Source: JAGOBP01 sp964550855 (GTDB lineage Bacteria > Chloroflexota > Anaerolineae > Fen-1058). Taken from it: a stretch of DNA of 64,000 nt. The position numbers were made by a program, and so were the translations under genes. The notes under the pieces were generated by a model. The model saw only the letters and a program-made list of their open reading frames with translations, ran no database searches and was not told the origin of the DNA. Below are positions 29,542 to 37,890 of the stretch, in pieces (the stretch's first letter is position 1; every line of letters begins with the position of its first letter). Where the stretch lies: NCBI GenBank assembly GCA_964550855.1, contig CAZKBQ010000022.1, forward strand, positions 1 to 64,000, written 5' to 3'.

Positions 29542-32265
29542 GTGAGTGTGCATGTGGGACGTGTGACACGTTTCTGGCCGCCGATCGTGGCGACGTTGAT
29601 CGTGGCGGCGGGGCTGCGGCTGTGGCAGGTGGGCGACTGGCCGCCCGGCCTGCACTATGACGAGGCAGCCGATACCATCATCGCGGCGCAGATCGCGCGC
29701 GGCGAAAGTGCGCCGATCTTCGTGGAGGCGTACACCGGCAAGGAGGTGCTGTTCTTCTACTGGGCCGCCGCGTGGATGAAGCTCGTCGGCCCGACGGCGT
29801 TTGCCATGCGGTTGGCGGCCGCCATGGCCGGAGTGTTGACGGTGGCCGCGACGTATCGGGCCGTGCGCGAGATGTTCCATCCCCGCTCCCTTTCTTCCGA
29901 CAGCGGCGGGGAAGGTGTGGCGCTGCTGGCGGCGATGTTCATGGCCGCGTCCTTCTGGCACGTGCTGATGAGCCGCCTGGGCTTTCGTTCGATCAGCGAG
30001 CCGCTGCTGCAGGCGCTGGCGCTGGCGGCGCTGTTTCGCGGGCTGCGGCTGAATCGTCTGCGCTGGTGCGCGATCGCCGGGCTGTTGATCGGTCTGAACC
30101 TGTACACGTATCTGGCCGCCCGATTGTTTCCCGTGGCGATTGCCATCATCTTCGCGTTTTTCATCCTCTTCGATCGAGGCCGGCGGCTCGATCGGTTGAC
30201 GCAGTTCGTCGTCACCGTCGCTGCGGCGGTGATGGCGTTCTTGCCGCTGGGTGTGTACTTCGCCGGGCATCCGCAGGCGTTCCTCACGCGCATCCAGCAG
30301 GTGGCGCCGCAGGCCGATCAACTGAGCGCGCTGATCGAAAACATCGGCCGCGCTTTGGGTATGTTCTTCATTAGTGGCGATCCTTATATTCGCTTCAATC
30401 TGCCGGATCGTCCATTGTTCCCGGCGGTGTGGGGGGCGCTGTTTGCGCTGGGCGCGATCGTCGCGTTGATCGGCGTGTGGCGCGGGCGCACGCTCCAGCG
30501 GCGCGGCGCGTACTTCAGCGCGATCGTGATTGGGCTGATCATGCTGCTGCCCACGGCGCTGGCGGTGAATGAGATCTCGCCCAGCAATTTGCGCGCCATC
30601 GGTCTGATGCCGGGCGTGTTTGTGTTTCCGGCGCTGGGCGCGTGGTGGCTGCTCAGGCAGCTGCGGGCGCGCTGGCCGGCGACACCGCGCCCATTGATGT
30701 GGCTGATCCTGTTGACGGCGGCGGTTGAAACGGGCTGGACGTACTTTGGCGTGTACGTGAAGGAGCCGCAGCTATACGTGCAGAGCGACGGCGATCTGGC
30801 CGACATCGCGCGCTGGCTGAACACGACCGACCTCGGCGGCGAGCAGGTTTACGTCGCCGCGCTGCACTATCGCCATCCGACGGTGGCGGCGTTGTCCGAT
30901 CGCTACGGCGCGATCAAGTGGCTGACCGGCGATCAGACAATTGTGCTGCCGGCGAAACCCGCCTATCTGATCTTCTCGCGGCTGGCGCTGCCCGACGAAG
31001 CGTGGCTGAGGCGCGTTCTGCCGCAGGCCGATCTGATCGCGTCGCCGACTGCGCCGGACGGACAGACCAATTACCTGATCTATCACATCGCCGCTGCGCC
31101 AAACCTGACGCCTCAGGTTGAAACCGATGTGAACTTTGGCAACATCATCCGGCTGATCGGTTACGACCTGGAGCCGATGATCGATCGCTCGGCGCGTGTG
31201 ACGCTATACTGGCGCGTGTTGAATCCGCCCGATCGCGGCGACTATTCGACGTTTGCCCAGCTGCGCGATGCGCGCGGCTTTGAATGGGGGCAGACCGGTT
31301 CGTTTGCTTATCCGTCTGAAGAGTGGACGCCGGGCGAGGTGATCATGCAGCGGCTGGCGGTGCCGGCCGCGGCGGGCGCGCCGCCGAACGATTATGAACT
31401 GCGCGTGGGCTGGTTGTCGCAGAGCGCGGATGCGCGCCTGAACGTAGTGGCCGCCGACGGCGGCTTCGGCGGGACGGTGGCGCGCGTGACGCCGATCCGT
31501 CTGGGGCCGGACACGCTCAGCGATCCGGCGGCGCTGGCGATGGGCACGCGGCTCGATCGCGAGGTGCGGCCGGGGCTGAGGCTGCTGGGCGATTCACTGG
31601 AGACGCGCACCGTCAAGCAGGGCGCGCCGATCTACTTCACGCTGTTCTGGCAGAACAGTTCGCTGCTGCAAGATGTGCCGTTGACGTTTGAGCTGGCCTC
31701 GTGCGGCTGCGCTGGCGAGGAAGTGATCACGCGCACACTGGCGATCACGTCGACGACTGTTGCGCCCGGCAGCGTGCTGGCCGATCGCTACAGACTGCGC
31801 GTGCCGGCCGATCTGCCGGCGGGCGACTATACGCTGGATGTGACGGTGGAGGGCCGGGCGCCGGTGCCCGTGGGCAACCTGTCGGTTGAGAAGATCGATC
31901 GGGTGTGGGCAGAGCCGCCCGTGGCCGTCCGTCTGATGACGAGCGTTTCAAATGACATCGAGTTGGTCGGCTATACGATCGAACCTGATTCGGGATCGAT
32001 CCGGTTGACGCTGGTGTGGCACGCGCGGCGCGCGATCGATCGCGACTGGACGGTGTTTACGCACGCGCTGAATGCGGCCGGGCAGGTGACGGCCGGACAG
32101 GACAATCAGCCGGCCGGCGGCGCATATCCCACGTCGTGGTGGCAGCCGGGCGAGTATGTGATTGATACGTACACGCTGAAGGCTGCGCCCGATCAACCGA
32201 TTGAAGTCGGCCTGTACGATCCGGAAACGAGTGAGCGCGCGGGGCCGACGCTGCGTTTGAAGTGA
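29542..32265 (+). CDS. GT39-like membrane glycosyltransferase with C-terminal beta domains
   Basis: A 907-residue protein. The N-terminal half (about 10-420) has roughly ten membrane helices and the polyprenyl-phosphate-mannose transferase/ArnT-like pattern, with the acidic motif HYDEAAD in the first external loop (about 33-40), expected to be the catalytic acidic site. It likely transfers sugar from a lipid-phosphate donor to an extracytoplasmic acceptor. The C-terminal half carries two similar beta-sandwich segments (YDLEPMIDRSARVTLYWRV and YTIEPDSGSIRLTLVWHAR), so internal duplication is likely. The segment PRSLSSDSGGEG (29881-29916) looks like a small palindromic insertion. The GTG start directly follows a heptamer array and the start is uncertain. 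Confidence 0.85.
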   Translation: MSVHVGRVTRFWPPIVATLIVAAGLRLWQVGDWPPGLHYDEAADTIIAAQIARGESAPIFVEAYTGKEVLFFYWAAAWMKLVGPTAFAMRLAAAMAGVLTVAATYRAVREMFHPRSLSSDSGGEGVALLAAMFMAASFWHVLMSRLGFRSISEPLLQALALAALFRGLRLNRLRWCAIAGLLIGLNLYTYLAARLFPVAIAIIFAFFILFDRGRRLDRLTQFVVTVAAAVMAFLPLGVYFAGHPQAFLTRIQQVAPQADQLSALIENIGRALGMFFISGDPYIRFNLPDRPLFPAVWGALFALGAIVALIGVWRGRTLQRRGAYFSAIVIGLIMLLPTALAVNEISPSNLRAIGLMPGVFVFPALGAWWLLRQLRARWPATPRPLMWLILLTAAVETGWTYFGVYVKEPQLYVQSDGDLADIARWLNTTDLGGEQVYVAALHYRHPTVAALSDRYGAIKWLTGDQTIVLPAKPAYLIFSRLALPDEAWLRRVLPQADLIASPTAPDGQTNYLIYHIAAAPNLTPQVETDVNFGNIIRLIGYDLEPMIDRSARVTLYWRVLNPPDRGDYSTFAQLRDARGFEWGQTGSFAYPSEEWTPGEVIMQRLAVPAAAGAPPNDYELRVGWLSQSADARLNVVAADGGFGGTVARVTPIRLGPDTLSDPAALAMGTRLDREVRPGLRLLGDSLETRTVKQGAPIYFTLFWQNSSLLQDVPLTFELASCGCAGEEVITRTLAITSTTVAPGSVLADRYRLRVPADLPAGDYTLDVTVEGRAPVPVGNLSVEKIDRVWAEPPVAVRLMTSVSNDIELVGYTIEPDSGSIRLTLVWHARRAIDRDWTVFTHALNAAGQVTAGQDNQPAGGAYPTSWWQPGEYVIDTYTLKAAPDQPIEVGLYDPETSERAGPTLRLK

Positions 32266-32317
32266 CCGCGCAAATCGACTATACTTGGGGCAACCTCAGC
32301 CGGCCGATGGAGAAATC

Positions 32318-33523
32318 ATGAGCACTGATCCCGCGACTTCGACGCCAACTCCGGAACCGACCCTCGCTGCTTCACAAACGTACACGTGCCCCAAATGCGC
32401 GGGCAAGATGAATTTTGACGCGGCCAAGGGCATGCTGAGCTGCCCGTTTTGCGGGCACGTCATGCCCGTGCCCGGCTCGGTGGAAACCGTCAAGGAGCAC
32501 GATCTGCTGGCGACTCTGCAGGATGACTCCAACAAGGCGCACGGTTACGGCACCGAGGTCAAGGCCATCAACTGCCAAAGCTGCGGCGCTACGGTAAACG
32601 TTCCGCCCAACGTCACGTCCACGCAGTGCCCGTTTTGCGGCTCCAATCAGGTCATCGAACAGAAGCCCGATCCCAATCTGATCCAGCCGGAATCAGTGGT
32701 GCCGTTCGCCATCGACGAAGCGGCCGCGCATCGGCGCTTCCGCGACTGGCTGGGCCAGGGTTGGTTTCATCCCAACGATCTGAAGGCGTTGGGCGGCGGG
32801 CAGAAGCTGCGCGGCGTGTATCTGCCGTTCTGGACCTTCGACGCACACGCCGAGAGCGACTGGCGCGCCGAATCGGGCGACTACTACTACGAGACCGAAT
32901 GGGTGACGGTGGTGCGCGACGGCAAGACGGTGCAAGAGCAGCGCCAGGTGCAGAAAGTGCGCTGGTATCCCACCAGCGGCCATCACACCGGCGACTACGA
33001 CGACGTGCTGGTGTATGCCACCAAGAGCATCGACGTGCGCATCCTGCAGAAGATCTATCCCTTCGACACCAAGAAACTGATCGGTTACAAGCCCGACTTT
33101 CTGGCGGGCTGGGGGGCGGAGTCGTACCAGATTCCGCTGGCCGAAGCGTGGCCGCTGGGGCGCGACATCATCTACAGCGACGAATATCGTGCGTGCGGTT
33201 CGCTGGTGCCCGGCGACACCTATCGCAACCTGCGCGTGGGCACCAATCTATCGCAGCTCACGTACAAGCACGTATTGCTGCCGGTCTGGGTGGCTTCGTA
33301 CCGCTACCACGACAAGACGTATCAATTCATGATCAACGGCCAGACCGGCCGCGTACAGGGTCAAAAGCCGCTCTCGGCCATCAAGGTCGCCATCGCCGTC
33401 GTCGTCGCGTTGATCATCATCGGCGCGCTGATCTACTTGATCTCGCAGGCGCAGTCCGGTCGAAGCAGCGGCGAGCTGCTGATGTATCAGCAATGGACGA
33501 TGCTCAACATGCCGATAATCTAA
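32318..33523 (+). CDS. Zinc-ribbon membrane protein
   Basis: A 401-residue protein with two N-terminal zinc ribbons (CPKC-CPFC at about 24-48 and CQSC-CPFC at about 87-107). A middle domain follows (VPFAIDEAAAHRRFRDWLG, GVYLPFWTFDAHAESDWRAESG), and it ends with a C-terminal membrane helix (VAIAVVVALIIIGALIYLIS). Similar proteins are found in many bacteria, often misannotated as helicase or primosomal N'-like on the strength of the ribbons. No catalytic motif is seen. A TATACT box lies at 32280-32285. Start: ATG at 32318; the function is unknown. Confidence 0.83.
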   Translation: MSTDPATSTPTPEPTLAASQTYTCPKCAGKMNFDAAKGMLSCPFCGHVMPVPGSVETVKEHDLLATLQDDSNKAHGYGTEVKAINCQSCGATVNVPPNVTSTQCPFCGSNQVIEQKPDPNLIQPESVVPFAIDEAAAHRRFRDWLGQGWFHPNDLKALGGGQKLRGVYLPFWTFDAHAESDWRAESGDYYYETEWVTVVRDGKTVQEQRQVQKVRWYPTSGHHTGDYDDVLVYATKSIDVRILQKIYPFDTKKLIGYKPDFLAGWGAESYQIPLAEAWPLGRDIIYSDEYRACGSLVPGDTYRNLRVGTNLSQLTYKHVLLPVWVASYRYHDKTYQFMINGQTGRVQGQKPLSAIKVAIAVVVALIIIGALIYLISQAQSGRSSGELLMYQQWTMLNMPII

Positions 33524-33552
33524 CCGTGTGATGGGATCGATGTCGAATCGGG

Positions 33553-33593
33553 CAGCCGTCTCGCTCAAGTCCGCGCGAGGCGGCTGTCTGTTT
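33553..33593 (+). terminator. Terminator of the zinc-ribbon protein gene
   Basis: A 12-bp stem (33553-33564 with 33575-33586, one G-T pair) followed by TCTGTTTG. Confidence 0.75.
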
Positions 33594-33663
33594 GCCCGAT
33601 CGGCCTGCCGCACCCAACGTTCTTACTCGCCGCCAGCCACTCATCACTCTTCGCGCTTCATGT

Positions 33664-33669
33664 TACAAT
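33664..33669 (+). promoter_or_regulatory. Leaderless-type -10 box of the CAP-domain gene
   Basis: TACAAT (33664-33669) is followed by 7 nt and the GTG start. The -35 region is weak and includes a degenerate heptamer remnant (CACTCATCACTC). Confidence 0.55.
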
Positions 33670-33676
33670 TCGGCCC

Positions 33677-34933
33677 GTGAAACCCCGTGCCCTTCACGCC
33701 GTTGTCCGCCTGCTGATCGCCGCCCTGCTGCTCGTCGTGGCCTCGCGGGCCGCGCTGGCCCAATCTGATCCGGCGGCGGTGCTGCTGGCGCGCATCAACG
33801 CGCTGCGCGTGCAAAGCGGTCTGCTGCCGCTGGCCGTCAGCCCGCTGCTCACCGCCGCCGCGCAGCGCCACGCCGCCGACATGGGGCGCACCGGCAACGT
33901 CAGTCACACCGGCTCAGACGGCTCCTCCATCGAATCGCGCATCCGCGACACCGGCTACGGGTTCTGGCGCACATTTGGCATCGTCGGCGAAAACATCTAC
34001 GGCGGGCAGACGGCGGTGTTGGACGACGCCTGGAACTTCTGGACGACCTCGGCCGCGCACCGCTCCAACCTGTTGAGCACGCGCTATCGCGAGATGGGCG
34101 CGGCGGTTGTCACCACCGATCTGGGCAGCTACTACACCATCGATTTTGGCGCGCAGCCCAACGTGCTGCCGTTCTTCGTCTCGGGCACGCCGCAGGCACT
34201 GTCACTGCTGCTCACCAACGAAGACAACATCACCACCGGCGACGGCGTGGCCGTGATGGGTCGCGCCGTTGAGGCGCGCGCGGGTGAAGGCACCGATCTG
34301 CGCAGTGTGCCCTGGCAGCCGTGGGCCCAGACCATCACGCTGCCGCTGGCCGACGGCCCGACAGTGCGCACCATCTCAGTTGAGTATCGCGATGAACTGG
34401 GACGCGGCACCATCGTCACTCAACAAGTGAACCTGGCCAATCTCAGTCCGGCGGCGGGAACGCCCACGCCCACCGTCACCAGTGCGCCGACCAGCACCGC
34501 CATCACACCCACGCCGCACGCCACCGACACGCCCACAGCTGTGCCGTCGCCTACGGCCATGCCATCGCCCACGGCGACGATCGCACCCACGGCCCTGCCC
34601 TCGGCCTCGCCGACCGCCGAAGCGACCAGCACCCCTCAGCCGACGGACACGCCGACCGCCACAGCCACCTCGACGCCGCCGGCCACGCTGATACCGGAGA
34701 TCATCCAGCTGCCCACGGCGACGGCGCGGGCGATCGCTGCCGCGCTGCCCACCAGCGTGTCGGCCTCACGGCTGACGCCGCCCGCCCCGCGGCCCGCGCC
34801 CACCGATCGGCCGATCATTGCTTCGTACGTGTCCGCGCCCGTCGATGTGCTGCTGGGGCTGATGGGCTTGCAGGTGGTGGCGCTCGCCATCGGCGGAGTG
34901 ATCGTGATCGTGAGAATGCGGCGCAAAACGTGA
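33677..34933 (+). CDS. Secreted CAP (SCP/PR1, YkwD-like) domain protein with C-terminal anchor
   Basis: A 418-residue protein with a signal peptide (LLIAALLLVVASRAALAQ), then a CAP domain (about 30-165). Signature CAP residues: LARINALRVQSGLLPL, AQRHAADMGRTGNVSHTGSDG, GENIYGG and SAAHRSNLLSTRYREMGAAVV. A second beta domain follows, then a long Pro/Thr/Ala/Ser linker (about 250-380) and a terminal membrane helix (VLLGLMGLQVVALAIGGVIVIV). The molecular role of bacterial CAP proteins is largely unknown. GTG start with a leaderless-type -10. Confidence 0.9.
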   Translation: MKPRALHAVVRLLIAALLLVVASRAALAQSDPAAVLLARINALRVQSGLLPLAVSPLLTAAAQRHAADMGRTGNVSHTGSDGSSIESRIRDTGYGFWRTFGIVGENIYGGQTAVLDDAWNFWTTSAAHRSNLLSTRYREMGAAVVTTDLGSYYTIDFGAQPNVLPFFVSGTPQALSLLLTNEDNITTGDGVAVMGRAVEARAGEGTDLRSVPWQPWAQTITLPLADGPTVRTISVEYRDELGRGTIVTQQVNLANLSPAAGTPTPTVTSAPTSTAITPTPHATDTPTAVPSPTAMPSPTATIAPTALPSASPTAEATSTPQPTDTPTATATSTPPATLIPEIIQLPTATARAIAAALPTSVSASRLTPPAPRPAPTDRPIIASYVSAPVDVLLGLMGLQVVALAIGGVIVIVRMRRKT

Positions 34934-34998
34934 TGCTAATGAGTGGGGTGGGTGCTATAATGAACGTATCGAGCTCATCTGTGGCCTCCGAGGCAACC

Positions 34999-35400
34999 AT
35001 GACCCTCTCCTCGCTTCAAGATTTCTACCGGCAGCGCGCGCATCGACTTGCGAGGTTGTCCCTGGCAGAAGTCCTGGCAGACCTGGATGAGGCGTGGCTG
35101 ATTGAAAACGGAAGCAGCTTGCTCACGGCAAAGTCGATAGCCGCCCTCACGACGCGCTGCCTGCAGCGAGAAGAACAACGTTCTTTAACCGGGGTCAGCT
35201 TCGAACTGCTGGAAGCGCTGCGCGATGAAAGCGTCGTCGCGCAGCGGATTCAATATGACACCGCCGTTGCTCGCACCAATAATCGCCTGACCGCCGAGTT
35301 TCTGAGTCGGTTTGCCAACGATGATGGTTCAATCGACTGGGCAAGGCTGCTGGAATTTATTGGCGGCGCCCGCCCGGTTGGCGATGAGATGCCCGCATGA
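34999..35400 (+). CDS. Unrecognised helical protein
   Basis: A 133-residue protein not assignable to a family. It is mostly helical (DFYRQRAHRLARLSLAEVLADLDEAWLIE, GVSFELLEALRDESVVAQRIQYDTAVA). The start used is the ATG at 34999, 40 nt behind TATAAT (34955-34960); an in-frame ATG lies inside that -10 box. Base use seems lower in GC than in the neighbours, which may indicate transfer, though this was judged by eye. Its last codons overlap the next gene (ATGA at 35397-35400). Confidence 0.65.
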   Translation: MTLSSLQDFYRQRAHRLARLSLAEVLADLDEAWLIENGSSLLTAKSIAALTTRCLQREEQRSLTGVSFELLEALRDESVVAQRIQYDTAVARTNNRLTAEFLSRFANDDGSIDWARLLEFIGGARPVGDEMPA

Positions 35401-35729
35401 TCAAACTCATCGCCCTGTATTCACACCCGGCCGACGTCGAAGCGTTTGAATATCACTACGCTCACGTGCATGTGCCGCTGGTGGAGAAAATCCCCGGCCT
35501 GCGCAAGACCGAATGGACGCGCCTGCTGGCCGGCCCGGAGGGTGCGCCGCCGTATTACATGATGTTTGAGATGTACTTCGACAACATGGCCGCCTACGAA
35601 GCAGCGATGCAATCGCCCGAGAATAAGGCGGCCGGTGAGGATCTACAATCGTTCGCGGCCGGCCTGGTGACGCTGATGCTGGCGGACGCGTATGAGGATG
35701 AAGTGCGAAGAGTGACGAGTGAAAAGTGA
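35397..35729 (+). CDS. EthD/REDY-domain protein
   Basis: A 110-residue protein of the EthD dimeric alpha-beta barrel family: FEYHYAHVHVPLVEKIPGLRKTEW at the start, followed by PYYMMFEMYFDN and MQSPENKAAGEDLQSF. EthD proteins assist cytochrome P450 ether degradation or have unknown roles. The start ATG overlaps the previous stop, so translation is probably coupled. The C-terminus (RRVTSEK) and stop lie in a heptamer array. It precedes a crotonase gene. Confidence 0.87.
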   Translation: MIKLIALYSHPADVEAFEYHYAHVHVPLVEKIPGLRKTEWTRLLAGPEGAPPYYMMFEMYFDNMAAYEAAMQSPENKAAGEDLQSFAAGLVTLMLADAYEDEVRRVTSEK

Positions 35730-35751
35730 CGAGTGACGAGTGATGAGTGAA
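35710..35751. repeat. Heptanucleotide tandem repeat (GAGTRAY), copy 3
   Basis: Six units: GAGTGAC, GAGTGAA, AAGTGAC, GAGTGAC, GAGTGAT, GAGTGAA. It supplies the stop codon of the EthD gene (35727-35729) and the ATG of the crotonase gene (35743). Confidence 0.9.
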
Positions 35752-36702
35752 TCACGACCCTACATGGGGCGCCCCGCCGAGAGTTTTGACTTCAAGTTTA
35801 TCCGGTACCACAAAGCCGAGCGGGTGGCGACGGTGACGTTCAACCGGCCGGAGGTCCTGAACTGCGTCAATTACCCGATGCTGGTGGAACTGTCGTCGGC
35901 GTTCCGCGATGCTGCCTTTGACGACGGCGTGGCGGTGGTGGTGTTGACCGGCGCGGGCGAGCGGGCCTTTTGCACCGGCGCGGATATGAAGGAGCAGCAG
36001 CAATTCATCGAGCGGCCGCGCGACTATTACAAGTGGATGGGCGCGTTCATCGAAGCGCACGAAAAATTACGGAACATCGGCAAGCCCACCCTTGCGCGGC
36101 TGAACGGCATGGTGGTGGGCGGCGGCAATGAGTTCAACCTGTCGTGCGATCTGGCGGTGGCGGCCGACGATATTTACATCCGGCAGGTGGGCGCCAGCCA
36201 TGGCTCGGTGGCGGCGGCCGGCGCCACCCAGTGGCTGCCGCTGGTGGTGGGCGAGCGCCGCGCGCGCGAGATCCTGATGTTGAACGAGGAAATCCCCGCG
36301 CAGAAAGCGCTGGATTGGGGGCTGGTCAACCAGGTCGTGCCGCGCGCGCAGCTCGACGCCGCCGTGGCCGCGCTGGCGCAGAAATTAATCGCCAAGTTCC
36401 CGGAGATCATGCGCTATACGCGCCAGCAAATGAACTTCTGGAAGGATTTTTCGTGGCACATGACGGTGGGTCATGCGCGCGATTGGCTGGCGATTCACAA
36501 TACGTCCACCGAAGTCCTGGAAGGCGTGCAGGCTTTCGCGGACAAACGCCGCCCCGATTACGATACGCTGCACGATCGGGCGGAGACCGATCAGTCGCCG
36601 GAGTATCCACACGGCGCGCCGTTGCGATCGTGTCCGCAGTGCGGCGCGCAGCACCTGCCCGCGCAGTTTGAATTTTGCGGCAAGTGCGGGCGGCGCTTAT
36701 GA
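35743..36702 (+). CDS. Crotonase-family enzyme with C-terminal zinc ribbon
   Basis: A 319-residue protein. The crotonase domain shows VATVTFNRPEVLNC, ERAFCTGADMKEQQQF and VVGGGNEFNLSCDLAVA, with the catalytic-side Glu in GGGNEFN. The second Glu usual in enoyl-CoA hydratases is not at the expected place (VGASHGSVAAAGATQ). The overall pattern resembles MenB or 6-oxocyclohexene-carbonyl-CoA hydrolase-type members. The C-terminal CPQC-CGKC ribbon (about 294-316) is unusual for crotonases. The ATG arises from the heptamer array; no ribosome-binding site. Its last bases overlap the hicA start (ATGA 36699-36702). The substrate is unknown. Confidence 0.85.
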   Translation: MSESRPYMGRPAESFDFKFIRYHKAERVATVTFNRPEVLNCVNYPMLVELSSAFRDAAFDDGVAVVVLTGAGERAFCTGADMKEQQQFIERPRDYYKWMGAFIEAHEKLRNIGKPTLARLNGMVVGGGNEFNLSCDLAVAADDIYIRQVGASHGSVAAAGATQWLPLVVGERRAREILMLNEEIPAQKALDWGLVNQVVPRAQLDAAVAALAQKLIAKFPEIMRYTRQQMNFWKDFSWHMTVGHARDWLAIHNTSTEVLEGVQAFADKRRPDYDTLHDRAETDQSPEYPHGAPLRSCPQCGAQHLPAQFEFCGKCGRRL

Positions 36703-36893
36703 AAGTGCGCGAGATCATCGAGCTGATCGAAGAAGATGGCTGGTATTTGGTTGCAACCAAAGGCAGCCACCGTCAGTACAAACATCCGACCAAATCGGGC
36801 CGCGTTACGATTGCCGGCCACCCCGGTCACGATCTGGCACCGGGCACACTGAACAGTATTTTGAAGCAGGCCCAGCTGAAGGAGAAAAAGTAA
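36699..36893 (+). CDS. hicA: HicA-type mRNA interferase toxin
   Basis: A 64-residue double-stranded-RNA-binding-fold toxin with the HicA signature DGWYLVATKGSHRQYKHP, including the catalytic His (H28) in GSHRQYKHP, and PGHDLAPGTLNSILKQA. HicA degrades mRNA unless bound by HicB. The ATG overlaps the crotonase stop, so expression appears coupled to that metabolic gene, which is uncommon for a stand-alone toxin module. The ATG 24 nt upstream in this frame lies within the crotonase and was not used. The antitoxin follows after 1 nt. Confidence 0.93.
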   Translation: MKVREIIELIEEDGWYLVATKGSHRQYKHPTKSGRVTIAGHPGHDLAPGTLNSILKQAQLKEKK

Positions 36894-36894
36894 C

Positions 36895-37116
36895 ATGCAT
36901 CGCTTCCTGATCGTTATTGAGAAGGCCAACAACAATTACTCGGCCTATTCGCCCGATCTGCCAGGCTGCGCGGCCACCGGCAGCACGCGCGAGGAAGTCG
37001 AACTTAACATGCACGCTGCGATTCAGCTGCACGTTGAAGGTCTGGTTGAGGACGGGCTGCCCGTGCCGGAATCCCGGTCGTTTGCTGAATACGTTGCCAT
37101 TCCAGTGGTGGCCTGA
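36895..37116 (+). CDS. hicB: HicB-type antitoxin (short form)
   Basis: A 73-residue HicB-like protein: YSAYSPDLPGCAATGSTREEVELNMHAAIQLHVEGLVEDG is the canonical degraded RNase H-like fold. It lacks a C-terminal ribbon-helix-helix or HTH DNA-binding domain, so it may neutralise HicA without autoregulating the operon, or regulate through another protein. The start is 1 nt after the toxin stop, giving translational coupling. Confidence 0.93.
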   Translation: MHRFLIVIEKANNNYSAYSPDLPGCAATGSTREEVELNMHAAIQLHVEGLVEDGLPVPESRSFAEYVAIPVVA

Positions 37117-37125
37117 GGTTAACCA

Positions 37126-37878
37126 GTGAATTTCACTGATCAAGTCGTCCTTGTCACTGGCGCGGGGCGCGGCATCGGCCGGGCCATTGCGCTGGCCTTT
37201 GCGCGCGAGGGCGCGCGCGTGGCCGTCAACGACATCAACCCGGATACGTGCGAAGCCGTGGCGCAGGAGATCCGATCGGGCGGGGGACAGGCGGCCGCCT
37301 TTCACGCCGACGTGGCCAACAAACTGGCCGTCCAGTCGATGCTGATCGATCTGGAGGATCGCTGGGGGCGCGTCGATGTCCTGATTAACAACGCGGGCGT
37401 GGAGCCGCACAAGTCGATCGTGCAGCTGGACGAATGGGATTGGAATCGTACCATCGACGTTAACTTGAAGGGCGCGTTTATCTGCTCGCAAAGCGTGGGC
37501 CGCATGATGATCTCGCAGGGCGGCGGCGTCATCGTCAACATCGCGTCCATCGCGGGGCGGGCGGCGGGGCTGCGTGACCGATCGGCGTACGTGGCCAGCA
37601 AAACGGGCCTGATCGGCTTCACCAAGGAATGCGCGCGCGAATTCGCCGCGCACCACATCCGCGTCAACGCGGTCTGCCCCGGCGTCATCATCACCGAAAT
37701 GACGGCGCACCTGCGCGACAACGCCGCGCAGATGCAGAAGTGGCTGGAAGACATTCCGCTGGGGCGGCTGGGCGAGCCGGACGACGTGACCGGGCTGGTG
37801 CTGTTTCTGTGTTCGGACGCGGCGCGCTATATCACCGGCCAGGCCATCAACGTGGACGGCGGCAAAGTGATGCTTTAA
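37126..37878 (+). CDS. SDR 3-oxoacyl-ACP reductase-like enzyme
   Basis: A 250-residue classical short-chain dehydrogenase. Cofactor motif TGAGRGIG at 12-19, NNAG at about 86-89, and a catalytic Ser-Tyr-Lys in NIASIAGRAAGLRDRSAYVASKTG. The C-terminal INVDGG is typical of FabG-like proteins. It probably reduces a 3-oxoacyl thioester or related ketone with NAD(P)H. The GTG start has GAGG upstream. It belongs to the crotonase-hicAB group by strand and spacing (9 nt after hicB). Confidence 0.88.
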   Translation: MNFTDQVVLVTGAGRGIGRAIALAFAREGARVAVNDINPDTCEAVAQEIRSGGGQAAAFHADVANKLAVQSMLIDLEDRWGRVDVLINNAGVEPHKSIVQLDEWDWNRTIDVNLKGAFICSQSVGRMMISQGGGVIVNIASIAGRAAGLRDRSAYVASKTGLIGFTKECAREFAAHHIRVNAVCPGVIITEMTAHLRDNAAQMQKWLEDIPLGRLGEPDDVTGLVLFLCSDAARYITGQAINVDGGKVML

Positions 37879-37890
37879 CCAAGGAGTCCT

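Noticed and set aside
32318..33523. Primosomal or helicase-like protein (suggested by zinc ribbons)
   Set aside because: No ATPase motifs; ribbons alone are not evidence of helicase function.
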